DNA from: CAYMND01 sp964465065 | GTDB taxonomy: Bacteria; Acidobacteriota; Aminicenantia; UBA2199 | Direction of reading: 5' to 3' | Length of the DNA: 39,518 bases | Assembly: GCA_964465065.1 (NCBI GenBank) | Contig: CAYXHZ010000025.1 | Span: forward strand, 1 to 39,518 | Shown: in pieces, positions 29,093 through 36,743 of the stretch | How the letters are laid out: every line of letters starts with the position of its first letter | Position numbering within the stretch: position 1 is the stretch's first letter | Notes under the pieces: model-generated | What the model saw: only the letters and a program-made list of their open reading frames with translations | Told to the model about the DNA's origin: nothing | Databases searched by the model: none | Position numbers and translations under genes: made by a program

Positions 29093-29968
29093 ATGACAGC
29101 GATAGGGCGACTGGGTCGATACATCGAAGTGCTGGACAAACTCCCGGCTGACAAAATGGTGGTGTCTTCCCAGGAATTGGCCGCCCTGATGGGACTGACA
29201 CCTTCCTCGGTGCGCCAGGATTTCTTCGTCCATCTCGATAAAAAAGGCAAATCGCGGGTCGGTTACAAGGTCCAGGATTTGCGGGCCACTCTGATCAAAT
29301 TGATGGGCCTGAACCGGGAAACCCCGATCGTCATCATCGGCTGCGGCGTTCTGGGTCAGGCACTGGCCGCTTACAAGGAATTTTCGCGCATCAACATCCG
29401 CCTGAAGGCCTTTTTCGATCGGCAATGCAACATCGCCAGCGCGGAAATCGGCGGCGTTCCGGTATACAGCATCGAACGGCTGGGTGATTACCTGCTCGAC
29501 AACCCCGAGATCCGTCTGGCCGTGCTGACCGTCGCCGACGAGCAGGCCCAATCGCTGGCCGAGTACGCCAAACGCTGCGGCATCGAGGCCATCTGGAATT
29601 TTTCGTCGATTCTGCTCAACCTGGGCCCGGATGTGCTGGTCCAATCCGAATGTATCGGTGAAAACCTGTACAAATTGATATACGCCATGAATCATCGCCA
29701 AGCGCGGGGAGGAAATCTCATGGAACTGTTGATATGCGTGGGCAGCTCTTGCCATCTCAAGGGATCCGAAGTGGTCATCAAAACCTTTCAGGAATTGATC
29801 GAGAAGGAAGGCCTGACCAAGAAAGTCGTTCTGAAAGGGAGCTTCTGCATGGGCAAATGTTCGGAGAACGGCGTGACCGTCAAAGTGCAGGACAAATTCT
29901 ATAAAACCAAATGCGATGAGGCCGAGACGTTTTTCTACGCCACCATCGTGCCCTTGATTGCTGGCTAG
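29093..29968 (+). CDS. Rex redox regulator fused to a thioredoxin-like [2Fe-2S] domain
   Basis: 291 residues. Residues 1-75 are the Rex winged helix (SSQELAALMGLTPSSVRQDF, then KSRVGYKV). Residues about 78-205 are the NAD(H)-binding Rossmann domain with IIGCGVLGQA (G83, G85, G88), KAFFDRQ and GGVPVYSIERL; a normal Rex ends there. Residues 210-291 are a complete thioredoxin-like [2Fe-2S] ferredoxin of NuoE/HydC type, with C215 and C220 (CVGSSC) and C252 and C256 (CMGKC). An internal ATG at 29720 (Met210) has GGGGAGGA six bases upstream, so the ferredoxin domain may also be made alone. Rex senses NADH/NAD; the fused cluster could add a second redox input or serve the downstream hydrogenases. 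It heads the hydrogenase operon; the next gene is 11 bases away. Confidence 0.88.
   Translation: MTAIGRLGRYIEVLDKLPADKMVVSSQELAALMGLTPSSVRQDFFVHLDKKGKSRVGYKVQDLRATLIKLMGLNRETPIVIIGCGVLGQALAAYKEFSRINIRLKAFFDRQCNIASAEIGGVPVYSIERLGDYLLDNPEIRLAVLTVADEQAQSLAEYAKRCGIEAIWNFSSILLNLGPDVLVQSECIGENLYKLIYAMNHRQARGGNLMELLICVGSSCHLKGSEVVIKTFQELIEKEGLTKKVVLKGSFCMGKCSENGVTVKVQDKFYKTKCDEAETFFYATIVPLIAG
29706..29722 (+). promoter_or_regulatory. Internal ribosome binding site and start codon within the rex fusion
   Basis: GGGGAGGA (29706-29713), 6-base spacing, ATG (29720-29722), in frame and exactly at the border between Rex and the [2Fe-2S] domain. It would give an 82-residue ferredoxin. The true start of the fusion has no such site, which makes this one more striking. 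Confidence 0.6.
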
Positions 29969-29979
29969 GGGATCCGCTC

Positions 29980-31710
29980 ATGTGGGTGATCGAAACCGAT
30001 TCCAAGGCCTGTCGTGACTGCAACCGCTGTTTGCGGGAATGCGCCGTCAAAGCCATCAAGGTGGAGAACAGCATTTCCCGGATCATCGAGGAACGCTGCG
30101 TTCTGTGCGGCAACTGCATCCGCGTCTGTCCGCAGGGTGCCAAGAAGGATGTTTCCTACCTGGCCGAGGTGCAGGCGCTGGTCGGCTCCGGACAACCGGT
30201 GGTCGCTTCCATCGCGCCTTCGTTCGCCGCCTATTTCGACCTGGACGATTACCGGCGCGTCGTGGCCGTGCTGCGGCGTCTGGGCTTCCGCTACGTCGAA
30301 GAGACCGCTTTCGGGGCCTATTACACGGCCATGGCCACCCTCAGGGAGATGGAGAACAAGCCGGGATTTCTCATCGGCACCGCCTGTCCGTCGGTGGTTT
30401 TTCTGATCGAGAAGTACTTCCCGCAGTTCATCCCCTACCTGTCGAACGCCGATTCGCCGGTCATCACTCACGCCAAACTGATCCGCGAGCATTACGGAGC
30501 GCAGGCGCGTACGGTTTTCATATCGCCCTGCGCCGCCAAAAAGAACGAGGTCATGAATCCGGACCATGCCGGTCTGATCGACTATCCGATCTCCTTCCTC
30601 GAGCTAGAACAATGGCTGAAAGCCGAGAAAGTCGACTGGCAGGATCCGAGCCTGCAGATCAGCGATTTCGAACGCATCGCCCCCGGCACGGCCCGGTTGT
30701 TTCCGATCCGCGGCGGCATTCTCAAGACGGCGCAGATGGAGACCGATTACACCTCGACCAAGTACTTGAGCATTTCCGGGGCCCAGAACATCATCAATTT
30801 CCTGTCCAGTTTTTCGGTCGAGAAATACCCGGAGATGCGCTTTATCGACTTTTTGATGTGCGAGGGCGGCTGCATCAACGGCCCCTTGGCCTGGAAGCAG
30901 CTCGATCCGCTCAACCGCACCCGGATCGCCGGCTATCAGATGAGTCACAAGGGCAAGGACGCCGATTACCAGATGGTCGATCTGGATGTGTTTCTGAAAC
31001 GGAAGTATGAAAACCGGCGCAAAGAATACCCGGTGCCGGGCCCCGAGGAGATCAAGGCCATCCTGGCCCAGATCGGCAAATTCGTCGTCGAGGACGAACT
31101 GAATTGCGGCAGCTGCGGTTACAGTACCTGCCGGGACAAGGCGGTGGCGGTTTACCAGGGCATGGCCGAAGCGGCCATGTGCCTGCCGTACATGCGCAAG
31201 AAGGCCGAGAGCTTTGCCAACGTCATCGTCGAAAACACTCCGAACGGGGTGGTGGTCGTCAACAACGACATGCGGGTCATCACCGTCAATCCGGCCTTCA
31301 AACAGCTGTTCGACGTCGAGGCGCGCAAAGACATCTGCGGATTGTCCATCAAGCAGATCATTCCCGATGTCAGCCCGTTCACCAAGGCCTTTTCCAACAA
31401 GAGCCTGGTCAACCATCACTTTCTCAACCCCGAGAACGGCAAGTGGATGCGCATCATGACCTTTCCGATGATCGATGAACGGATGATCATCGGTATATTC
31501 AGCGATATCACCAAGGAGGAAAAGCAGAAGGTCGAGATCGAATCCATCCGCAAGGAAATCGCCGACCACACGCAGGAGGTCATCCTCAAGCAGATGCGCG
31601 TGGCCCAGGAAATCGCCAGCCTGCTGGGGGAGACGACGGCCGAGACCAAGGCCATGCTCACCAAACTGGCCAAGGTGCTGACCACCGAGGAAACCGATGT
31701 TAAAGGTTGA
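29980..31710 (+). CDS. Sensory-type [FeFe]-hydrogenase homologue with PAS domain (HydS/HfsB-like, group C)
   Basis: 576 residues. Two [4Fe-4S] sites: C11, C14, C17, C21 and C40, C43, C46, C50. The hydrogenase core follows with all four H-cluster Cys: C136 in GTACPSVV, C184 in SPCAAKKNE, C294 and C298 in MCEGGCINGP. The proton-channel Cys of catalytic enzymes (TSCCP) is Ala here. Then a Fes4-type cluster domain (C376, C379, C384, C401: CGSCGYSTC and AAMCLPYM), a PAS domain about 412-505 and a helical tail. This is the layout of putative H2-sensing group C hydrogenases, which relay a signal through PAS to a kinase or phosphatase. The next gene, overlapping by 14 bases, is such a phosphatase. 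Cytoplasmic; no signal peptide. Assembly of the H-cluster needs HydEFG, which are not in the window. Confidence 0.9.
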   Translation: MWVIETDSKACRDCNRCLRECAVKAIKVENSISRIIEERCVLCGNCIRVCPQGAKKDVSYLAEVQALVGSGQPVVASIAPSFAAYFDLDDYRRVVAVLRRLGFRYVEETAFGAYYTAMATLREMENKPGFLIGTACPSVVFLIEKYFPQFIPYLSNADSPVITHAKLIREHYGAQARTVFISPCAAKKNEVMNPDHAGLIDYPISFLELEQWLKAEKVDWQDPSLQISDFERIAPGTARLFPIRGGILKTAQMETDYTSTKYLSISGAQNIINFLSSFSVEKYPEMRFIDFLMCEGGCINGPLAWKQLDPLNRTRIAGYQMSHKGKDADYQMVDLDVFLKRKYENRRKEYPVPGPEEIKAILAQIGKFVVEDELNCGSCGYSTCRDKAVAVYQGMAEAAMCLPYMRKKAESFANVIVENTPNGVVVVNNDMRVITVNPAFKQLFDVEARKDICGLSIKQIIPDVSPFTKAFSNKSLVNHHFLNPENGKWMRIMTFPMIDERMIIGIFSDITKEEKQKVEIESIRKEIADHTQEVILKQMRVAQEIASLLGETTAETKAMLTKLAKVLTTEETDVKG

Positions 31711-32848
31711 CGTGGCCTTTCGCCAGCTCAACAAGCACGGCGAGGAGATCTGCGGCGACCGCGTCGAGATCCAGGACAAGGGCGAGCTGCACTACGTCGT
31801 CATGTCCGACGGTCTGGGCAGCGGCGTCAAGGCCAACATCCTGTCGTCGCTGACCACCAAGATCATCGCCACCATGCTGCGCGAGGGCTGCTCCATCCAG
31901 GAGGTGACCGAGACCCTGCACCAGACCCTGCCGGTCTGCAAGATCCGCGATATCGCCTATTCGACCTTCACCGCCATCTGCATCGACGCCAAGGGGCAGG
32001 TAGAGGCCGCCGAATACGACAATCCCAAGCTGATGTGGTTTTCCGGCGGCAGTCTGCGGGCCATGCCGCGGCGCGAAGTCAAATACGGCAAGAAGATGGT
32101 GGTCTACGAATCCAATTTCACGCTCAAGGAAGGGGACATGCTGGTGGCCATCAGCGACGGCGTCGTCCACGCCGGCATCGGCCGCAGCTGGAACCTCGGC
32201 TGGAGCTGGGAGCGGGTGGCCCAGTACATCAAGACGATCCTGAACAAGCAGCTGAGCGCCGAAGGTCTGTGCGAAAATCTGCTGGACGTCGTCAACAAGC
32301 TCTACGGCGGGGAACCGGGCGACGACACGACGGTGCTGACCATCCATTACCGGCCGCCGCGCATCCTGACCATGATGATCGGTCCGCCGTCGGATCCGGC
32401 CCTGGACGACTCGGTCGTCGGCACGCTGCTGGCTTGCCAGGGCACCCGGGTGGTCTGCGGCGGGACGACCGCCAACCTGGTGGCCGAGCGACTGGGCAAG
32501 GAAATCGAAGTGCTGCTGCACACGGGCACCAAAGAGGTTCCGGCCATCGGCCGTCTGGAAGGCGTCGACCTGGTCACCGAAGGGGTGCTGACCCTGTCGA
32601 TGGTGGTGGACCTGCTGCACAAGAAGACCCATATGAACGATGTCCGCTACGCCGTCGACGGAGCGGCGATCCTGTACCGCTACATCATGCAGGCCGACGA
32701 CATCCGTATCCTGCTCGGCAAGGCCATCAATCCGGCCCATCAGAATCCGCAGACGCCGTCGCATCTGGGCATGAAGTTCCAACTCATCGACGAGCTGGAA
32801 TACATCACCCGGGAACTGGGCAAATCGGTTCGGGTGGAGCGGTTTTAG
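31697..32848 (+). CDS. SpoIIE/PP2C-type phosphatase with extra C-terminal region
   Basis: 383 residues. Residues about 5-225 are a SpoIIE-type PP2C domain: EEICGDRVEI, VVMSDGLGSGVKAN (metal-binding Asp-Gly), YSTFTAICID, LVAISDGVVHAG and GDDTTVLTIHY with the final metal Asp residues. Residues about 226-383 are a separate domain (ILTMMIGPPSDPALDDSV, VCGGTTANLVAERLG, GVDLVTEGVLTLS) that I cannot name; its VCGGTTAN and VDLVTEGV segments suggest a small Rossmann-like or ligand-binding fold. GAGG lies before the ATG, inside the upstream gene. Protein Ser/Thr phosphatases next to PAS-hydrogenases are the presumed output of H2 sensing. No substrate (kinase, anti-sigma antagonist) is encoded nearby. 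Confidence 0.85.
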   Translation: MLKVDVAFRQLNKHGEEICGDRVEIQDKGELHYVVMSDGLGSGVKANILSSLTTKIIATMLREGCSIQEVTETLHQTLPVCKIRDIAYSTFTAICIDAKGQVEAAEYDNPKLMWFSGGSLRAMPRREVKYGKKMVVYESNFTLKEGDMLVAISDGVVHAGIGRSWNLGWSWERVAQYIKTILNKQLSAEGLCENLLDVVNKLYGGEPGDDTTVLTIHYRPPRILTMMIGPPSDPALDDSVVGTLLACQGTRVVCGGTTANLVAERLGKEIEVLLHTGTKEVPAIGRLEGVDLVTEGVLTLSMVVDLLHKKTHMNDVRYAVDGAAILYRYIMQADDIRILLGKAINPAHQNPQTPSHLGMKFQLIDELEYITRELGKSVRVERF

Positions 32849-32857
32849 GAGAAGCAC

Positions 32858-34843
32858 ATGGCGAAAGTGATCTACGGAGTCTGGGAACATCAGGTGATCG
32901 ACAACCGGGAAAAGCGTTACTTCGAGATCGAGGAAACCCCGGAGCTGAAGAATTTCGACCAGTTCGACCCCGGCAATCCGATCAAGGCTTTTTTCGGCGG
33001 CAAGGGCTTTTTCGTGTTTAGCCGCGAGCTCAATCTGCTCGATGCGGCCATTCAATACATGGAACAGGCGGCCCGTGAATCCTGCGGCAAATGCACGCCC
33101 TGCCGGGTCGGCACCCACATCCTCAGCTCCAAACTGGCCGAACTGGCGCAGACGAGCGGCAGCAAGGTCGCCCTCGACGAGATCGCCACCATCGCCGAAC
33201 ACATCAAGACCACATCGCTGTGCGGCCTGGGTCAGACGGCGACGGTGGCCCTGCTGGAAATACTGCACCATTTTCCCGACGAGCTGCTCCGGGCGGTCCA
33301 CAGCTACGACGCCGCCAACCGCCAGCCCGGCTACACCACCATGACCGCCCCCTGCATCGAGGAATGTCCGGCCAAGGTCGAGGTGCCGCGCTACATCGAT
33401 TACATCAAAGACGGTAAATTCACCCATTCGGTCGGCGTGGTGCTGCAGAAGTATCCGATGGCCGCCACCTGCGGCCGGGTCTGTGTCCGCTTCTGCGAGA
33501 TGGCCTGCCGTCGGACCATGGTCGATTCGGCCGTGGGTATCAAGGTGCTCAAACGCTTCGTCGCCGACCGGGAGAAGTACGTCACCGACCAGTGGTTTTC
33601 CCGGGATCTGATTGAAGAACTGAAGTCCGATGACCTCAGGGTGGCCATCATCGGTGCCGGACCGGCCGGCATCTCGGCGGCCTACCACCTGCTGCTGCGC
33701 GGTTACCACGTGGACGTCTTCGAGGCCATGACCGAACCGGGCGGCATGGCGGCGGTCGGCATCCCCGAATACCGTCTGCCCAAGGAGGCCATCCTGCGCA
33801 AGGAGATCTCCATCATCGAGTCCCTGGGGGGCAAGATATTTTACAACAAGCGCATGGGCCAGGATTTCACCCTCAAGAATCTGTACGAGAAGGGCTACAA
33901 AGCCGTATTCCTCGGTGTCGGCGCCCATCAGGGCAAGGCCCTGGGCATTCCCGGCGAAGGCCGTTCCCTGAAAGGCTACAACACCGGTGTCAAATTCCTG
34001 CTGTTCATCAACCATTACCATATCAACATCGGCATCCCCATGGACCTGGGCGAGAAGATGGTGGTCATCGGCGGCGGCAACGTCGCCCTGGACTGCGCCC
34101 GTTCGGCCCTGCGCATGGGCGTCAAGGAGGTCCACCTGGTCTACCGCCGCACCAAAGACGATATCCCGGCCGACCGCGAGGAGGTCGATGCGGCGGAAAA
34201 AGAAGGCGTCATCTTCCATTACCTGACCCACCCGACCAAGCTGCTCACCGAAGACAAAGTGGTCAAGGGGATCGAACTCATCCAGATGCGGCTCGGTGAA
34301 CCCGACGCGAGCGGGCGCTGCCAGGTCATCCCGGTCGAGGGCTCCGAGTTCGTCATGGACTGCGATTTCGTCGTGCCGGCCATCGGTCAGATGGTCGATC
34401 ATTCCTTCCTGACCCCCGGAGACGGTATCAGCCTGAGCAACCGCGGCCTGATCGAGGCCGACCCCAACACCATGATGACTTCGCACACCGGCGTCTTCGC
34501 CGGCGGCGACGCCGTCACCGGTCCGGCCACCCTGATCGAGGCCATGGCGCAAGGGGAGCGGGCGGCCCGTTCGATCGACGATTACCTGACCTACGGCCGG
34601 GTGCGTTTCAACCCCCGCGACCGCATGTCGCAACTGCTGGCCAGTATCCGCGATATGGACAAGCAGGGCTTGCAGGTGCCGGTACGCAACCAGTACCGCG
34701 TCACCGTCAAGGAGCTGGACCCGGAAGTCCGCAAGCGGCTTTTCGAGGAAGTCGAAAAACCGATTTCTGTCGAGGAAGCCTACCGGGAAGCCAACCGCTG
34801 CATGCGCTGTTACCGAATTTATTCCGTGATCACCGAGCGCTGA
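32858..34843 (+). CDS. NuoF C-terminal fragment fused to GltD-like NAD(P)H oxidoreductase
   Basis: 661 residues. Residues about 40-140 match the end of NuoF/HydB: C76, C79, C82 (ESCGKCTPCRVGTH) and C122 (TSLCGLGQ) bind a [4Fe-4S] cluster. The FMN/NADH domain of NuoF is missing. From about 160 on it is a GltD/NfnB-type flavoprotein: cluster Cys C166, C170, C205, C209, C213, C217 (CIEECPAKVEVP, TCGRVCVRFCEMAC), FAD site IIGAGPAGISAAY near 263, NAD(P) site VIGGGNVALDCA near 402, and TGVFAGGDAVTGPATLIEA near the end; a final CMRC is extra. It probably passes electrons between NAD(P)H and the neighbouring hydrogenase. Known analogues sit beside formate dehydrogenases and group A2 (glutamate synthase-linked) hydrogenases. 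Ten bases after the phosphatase gene, twelve before the hydrogenase. Confidence 0.88.
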   Translation: MAKVIYGVWEHQVIDNREKRYFEIEETPELKNFDQFDPGNPIKAFFGGKGFFVFSRELNLLDAAIQYMEQAARESCGKCTPCRVGTHILSSKLAELAQTSGSKVALDEIATIAEHIKTTSLCGLGQTATVALLEILHHFPDELLRAVHSYDAANRQPGYTTMTAPCIEECPAKVEVPRYIDYIKDGKFTHSVGVVLQKYPMAATCGRVCVRFCEMACRRTMVDSAVGIKVLKRFVADREKYVTDQWFSRDLIEELKSDDLRVAIIGAGPAGISAAYHLLLRGYHVDVFEAMTEPGGMAAVGIPEYRLPKEAILRKEISIIESLGGKIFYNKRMGQDFTLKNLYEKGYKAVFLGVGAHQGKALGIPGEGRSLKGYNTGVKFLLFINHYHINIGIPMDLGEKMVVIGGGNVALDCARSALRMGVKEVHLVYRRTKDDIPADREEVDAAEKEGVIFHYLTHPTKLLTEDKVVKGIELIQMRLGEPDASGRCQVIPVEGSEFVMDCDFVVPAIGQMVDHSFLTPGDGISLSNRGLIEADPNTMMTSHTGVFAGGDAVTGPATLIEAMAQGERAARSIDDYLTYGRVRFNPRDRMSQLLASIRDMDKQGLQVPVRNQYRVTVKELDPEVRKRLFEEVEKPISVEEAYREANRCMRCYRIYSVITER

Positions 34844-34854
34844 GGGAGAGTAGA

Positions 34855-36654
34855 ATGAACGGACGGATCAATCATAAAGACGTTGAATTCAGCGCCGGCC
34901 AGACCATTCTGGAGGTGGCCCGCAACCACGGTCATTTCATCCCCACCCTGTGTGAAATGAGCCGGCTGCACCACAGCCCGGGGGCCTGCCGGGTCTGCCT
35001 GGTCGAGATCAAGCGCCGCAACGACCCGCGTCAGTACCTGGTCACCTCCTGCAATACTCCCATGGAGGAGGGCATGGTGGTGCTGACCCGTTCCAAACGG
35101 GTCCGGGACAGTCAGCGTCTGCAGGTGGAGATGCTGCTGGCCGACCACGACCAGGACTGCGCCAGCTGCGTCCGCCACGGCAACTGCGAGCTTCAGGACG
35201 TGGCCCAGTTCGTCGGACTGCAGCAGACCCGTTACCAGTACCCGGCGTTCTACAAGGAGCGGACCAAGGATTACTCTTCGGCGGCCGTCGTCCGCGACAT
35301 GAGCAAGTGCATCCGCTGCAACCGCTGCGTGGCCGTCTGTCGCGGCATCCAGGGCACCGATGTCCTGGTGTTCAGCGACAAAGGCCTGTCGGCGGAAATC
35401 GGCGTGCGCGACGGTTTGGCACTGGGAACTTCGGAATGTGTCGGTTGCGGCCAGTGCACCCTGGTCTGCCCGGTCGGTGCGCTGGCCGAGCATGACGACA
35501 TCGAACAGGTCATCGATTACCTGTACGATCCGGACATATTCACGGTTTTCCAGTTCGCTCCGGCCAGCCGTATCGCCCTGGGCGAGGAGTTCCACATGCC
35601 CCCCGGGGTGGAAGTGACCGGCAAGATGGTCACCGCCCTCAAAAAACTCGGCGCCGATGTCGTTCTGGACACCAATTTCGGCGCCGACCTGGTGATCATG
35701 GAAGAGAGCGCCCTGTTGCTCGAACGCATCAAAACCGGTCAGGCGCTGCCGATGATCAGTTCGTGCTCCTCGTCCTGGATCAATTACATCGAGAAGAATT
35801 ACCCCGAACAGCTCGAACAACTGTCCACGACCAAATCGCCGCAGCAATGCTTCGGCGCCATCGCCAAAACCTACCTGGCCCAGAAGCTGTCGGTCGATGC
35901 GGAACGGATGCGGGTCGTTTCCATCAGCCCGTGCACGGCCAAGAAAGAGGAGGCCAAACGCCCCGAAATGGCCTCGGACGGACGGCCCGATGTCGACGTC
36001 GTCCTGACCACCCGCGAATTCGCCCGTCTGATCCGTCGCGAGGGCTTGTGGTTGCCGGACTTGGAGGACAGCCCGTTTGACGACAACGCCATGGGCCGTT
36101 TCAGCGGCGCCGCCGAACTGTTCGGCAGCACCGGCGGAGTGATGGAGGGAGTTCTGCGCACCGTCCATTTCATGGCTACCGGCCGGGAGATACCGGGCGT
36201 CGAGTTCAGCGCCGTGCGGGGCTACAGCAATCTCCGCGAAGCGGAAATCGATTTGGGCGAAGGCATCGGCAAGCTGAAGGTCGCCGTGGTCGACGGTTTG
36301 ATCGCCGCCAAAAAGATGATCGAGTCGGTCCGGGACCAGCGCAGCGATTACCGCTTCATCGAGGTTATGGGCTGTCCGGGCGGCTGTATCGGCGGCGGCG
36401 GGCAACCGCGCATCAAGAAGGATTACCAGAATTACCGGACGCAGCGCCAGCAGGCCGTCTACCGGATCGACCGCGAGGCCGAGATCCGCCAGGCGCACAA
36501 CAATCCGCTGATCCAGGCTCTCTATTCGGATTTTCTCCAGGCGCCCCTGCAGGAGAAATCGCAGCGCCTGCTGCACACCGGCTACCGCAACCGCCAGCGC
36601 AAGGTGCGTCACAGCATCAAGGAGATCTGGGAAGAGATCAAGGAAGGCAATTGA
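34855..36654 (+). CDS. [FeFe]-hydrogenase, catalytic-type (group A), with variant L1 loop
   Basis: 599 residues, same layout as Clostridium CpI. N-terminal [2Fe-2S] ferredoxin (C33, C45, C48, C66); His-ligated [4Fe-4S] site (H98, C102, C105, C111); two [4Fe-4S] sites in SKCIRCNRCVAVC (about 149-161) and ECVGCGQCTLVCP (about 193-206); then the H-cluster domain and a small-subunit-like tail. L2 is SPCTAKKEEAKRPE with C360 (first residue Ser instead of Met) and L3 is EVMGCPGGCIGGGGQP with C507 and C511. L1, normally TSCCPxW, reads SSCSSSW (302-308): by ungapped alignment the proton-transfer Cys is C304, and S305 occupies the position of a cluster ligand. Reaction presumed: 2H+ + 2e- to H2 or the reverse, with NAD(P)H via the preceding flavoprotein. 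Soluble and cytoplasmic. Confidence 0.9.
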   Translation: MNGRINHKDVEFSAGQTILEVARNHGHFIPTLCEMSRLHHSPGACRVCLVEIKRRNDPRQYLVTSCNTPMEEGMVVLTRSKRVRDSQRLQVEMLLADHDQDCASCVRHGNCELQDVAQFVGLQQTRYQYPAFYKERTKDYSSAAVVRDMSKCIRCNRCVAVCRGIQGTDVLVFSDKGLSAEIGVRDGLALGTSECVGCGQCTLVCPVGALAEHDDIEQVIDYLYDPDIFTVFQFAPASRIALGEEFHMPPGVEVTGKMVTALKKLGADVVLDTNFGADLVIMEESALLLERIKTGQALPMISSCSSSWINYIEKNYPEQLEQLSTTKSPQQCFGAIAKTYLAQKLSVDAERMRVVSISPCTAKKEEAKRPEMASDGRPDVDVVLTTREFARLIRREGLWLPDLEDSPFDDNAMGRFSGAAELFGSTGGVMEGVLRTVHFMATGREIPGVEFSAVRGYSNLREAEIDLGEGIGKLKVAVVDGLIAAKKMIESVRDQRSDYRFIEVMGCPGGCIGGGGQPRIKKDYQNYRTQRQQAVYRIDREAEIRQAHNNPLIQALYSDFLQAPLQEKSQRLLHTGYRNRQRKVRHSIKEIWEEIKEGN

Positions 36655-36743
36655 TTTTCCCGGCGTCGCGCAGCGCTTGTTTTTTTTCCGCCGACGTGGC
36701 AAAGTAGAAATGGCTTGCAGAGGGTGCAGGCGGAGGTGAAGAC

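Noticed and set aside
34855..36654. NuoG subunit or formate dehydrogenase
   Set aside because: Although the N-terminal ferredoxin layout is shared, the L2 and L3 H-cluster motifs (SPCTAKKEE, EVMGCPGGC) and the final small-subunit-like region are specific to [FeFe]-hydrogenases.
36670..36690. Strong terminator after the hydrogenase gene
   Set aside because: There is a run of eight T residues, but the sequence before it forms only a very short stem, so I do not call a terminator.
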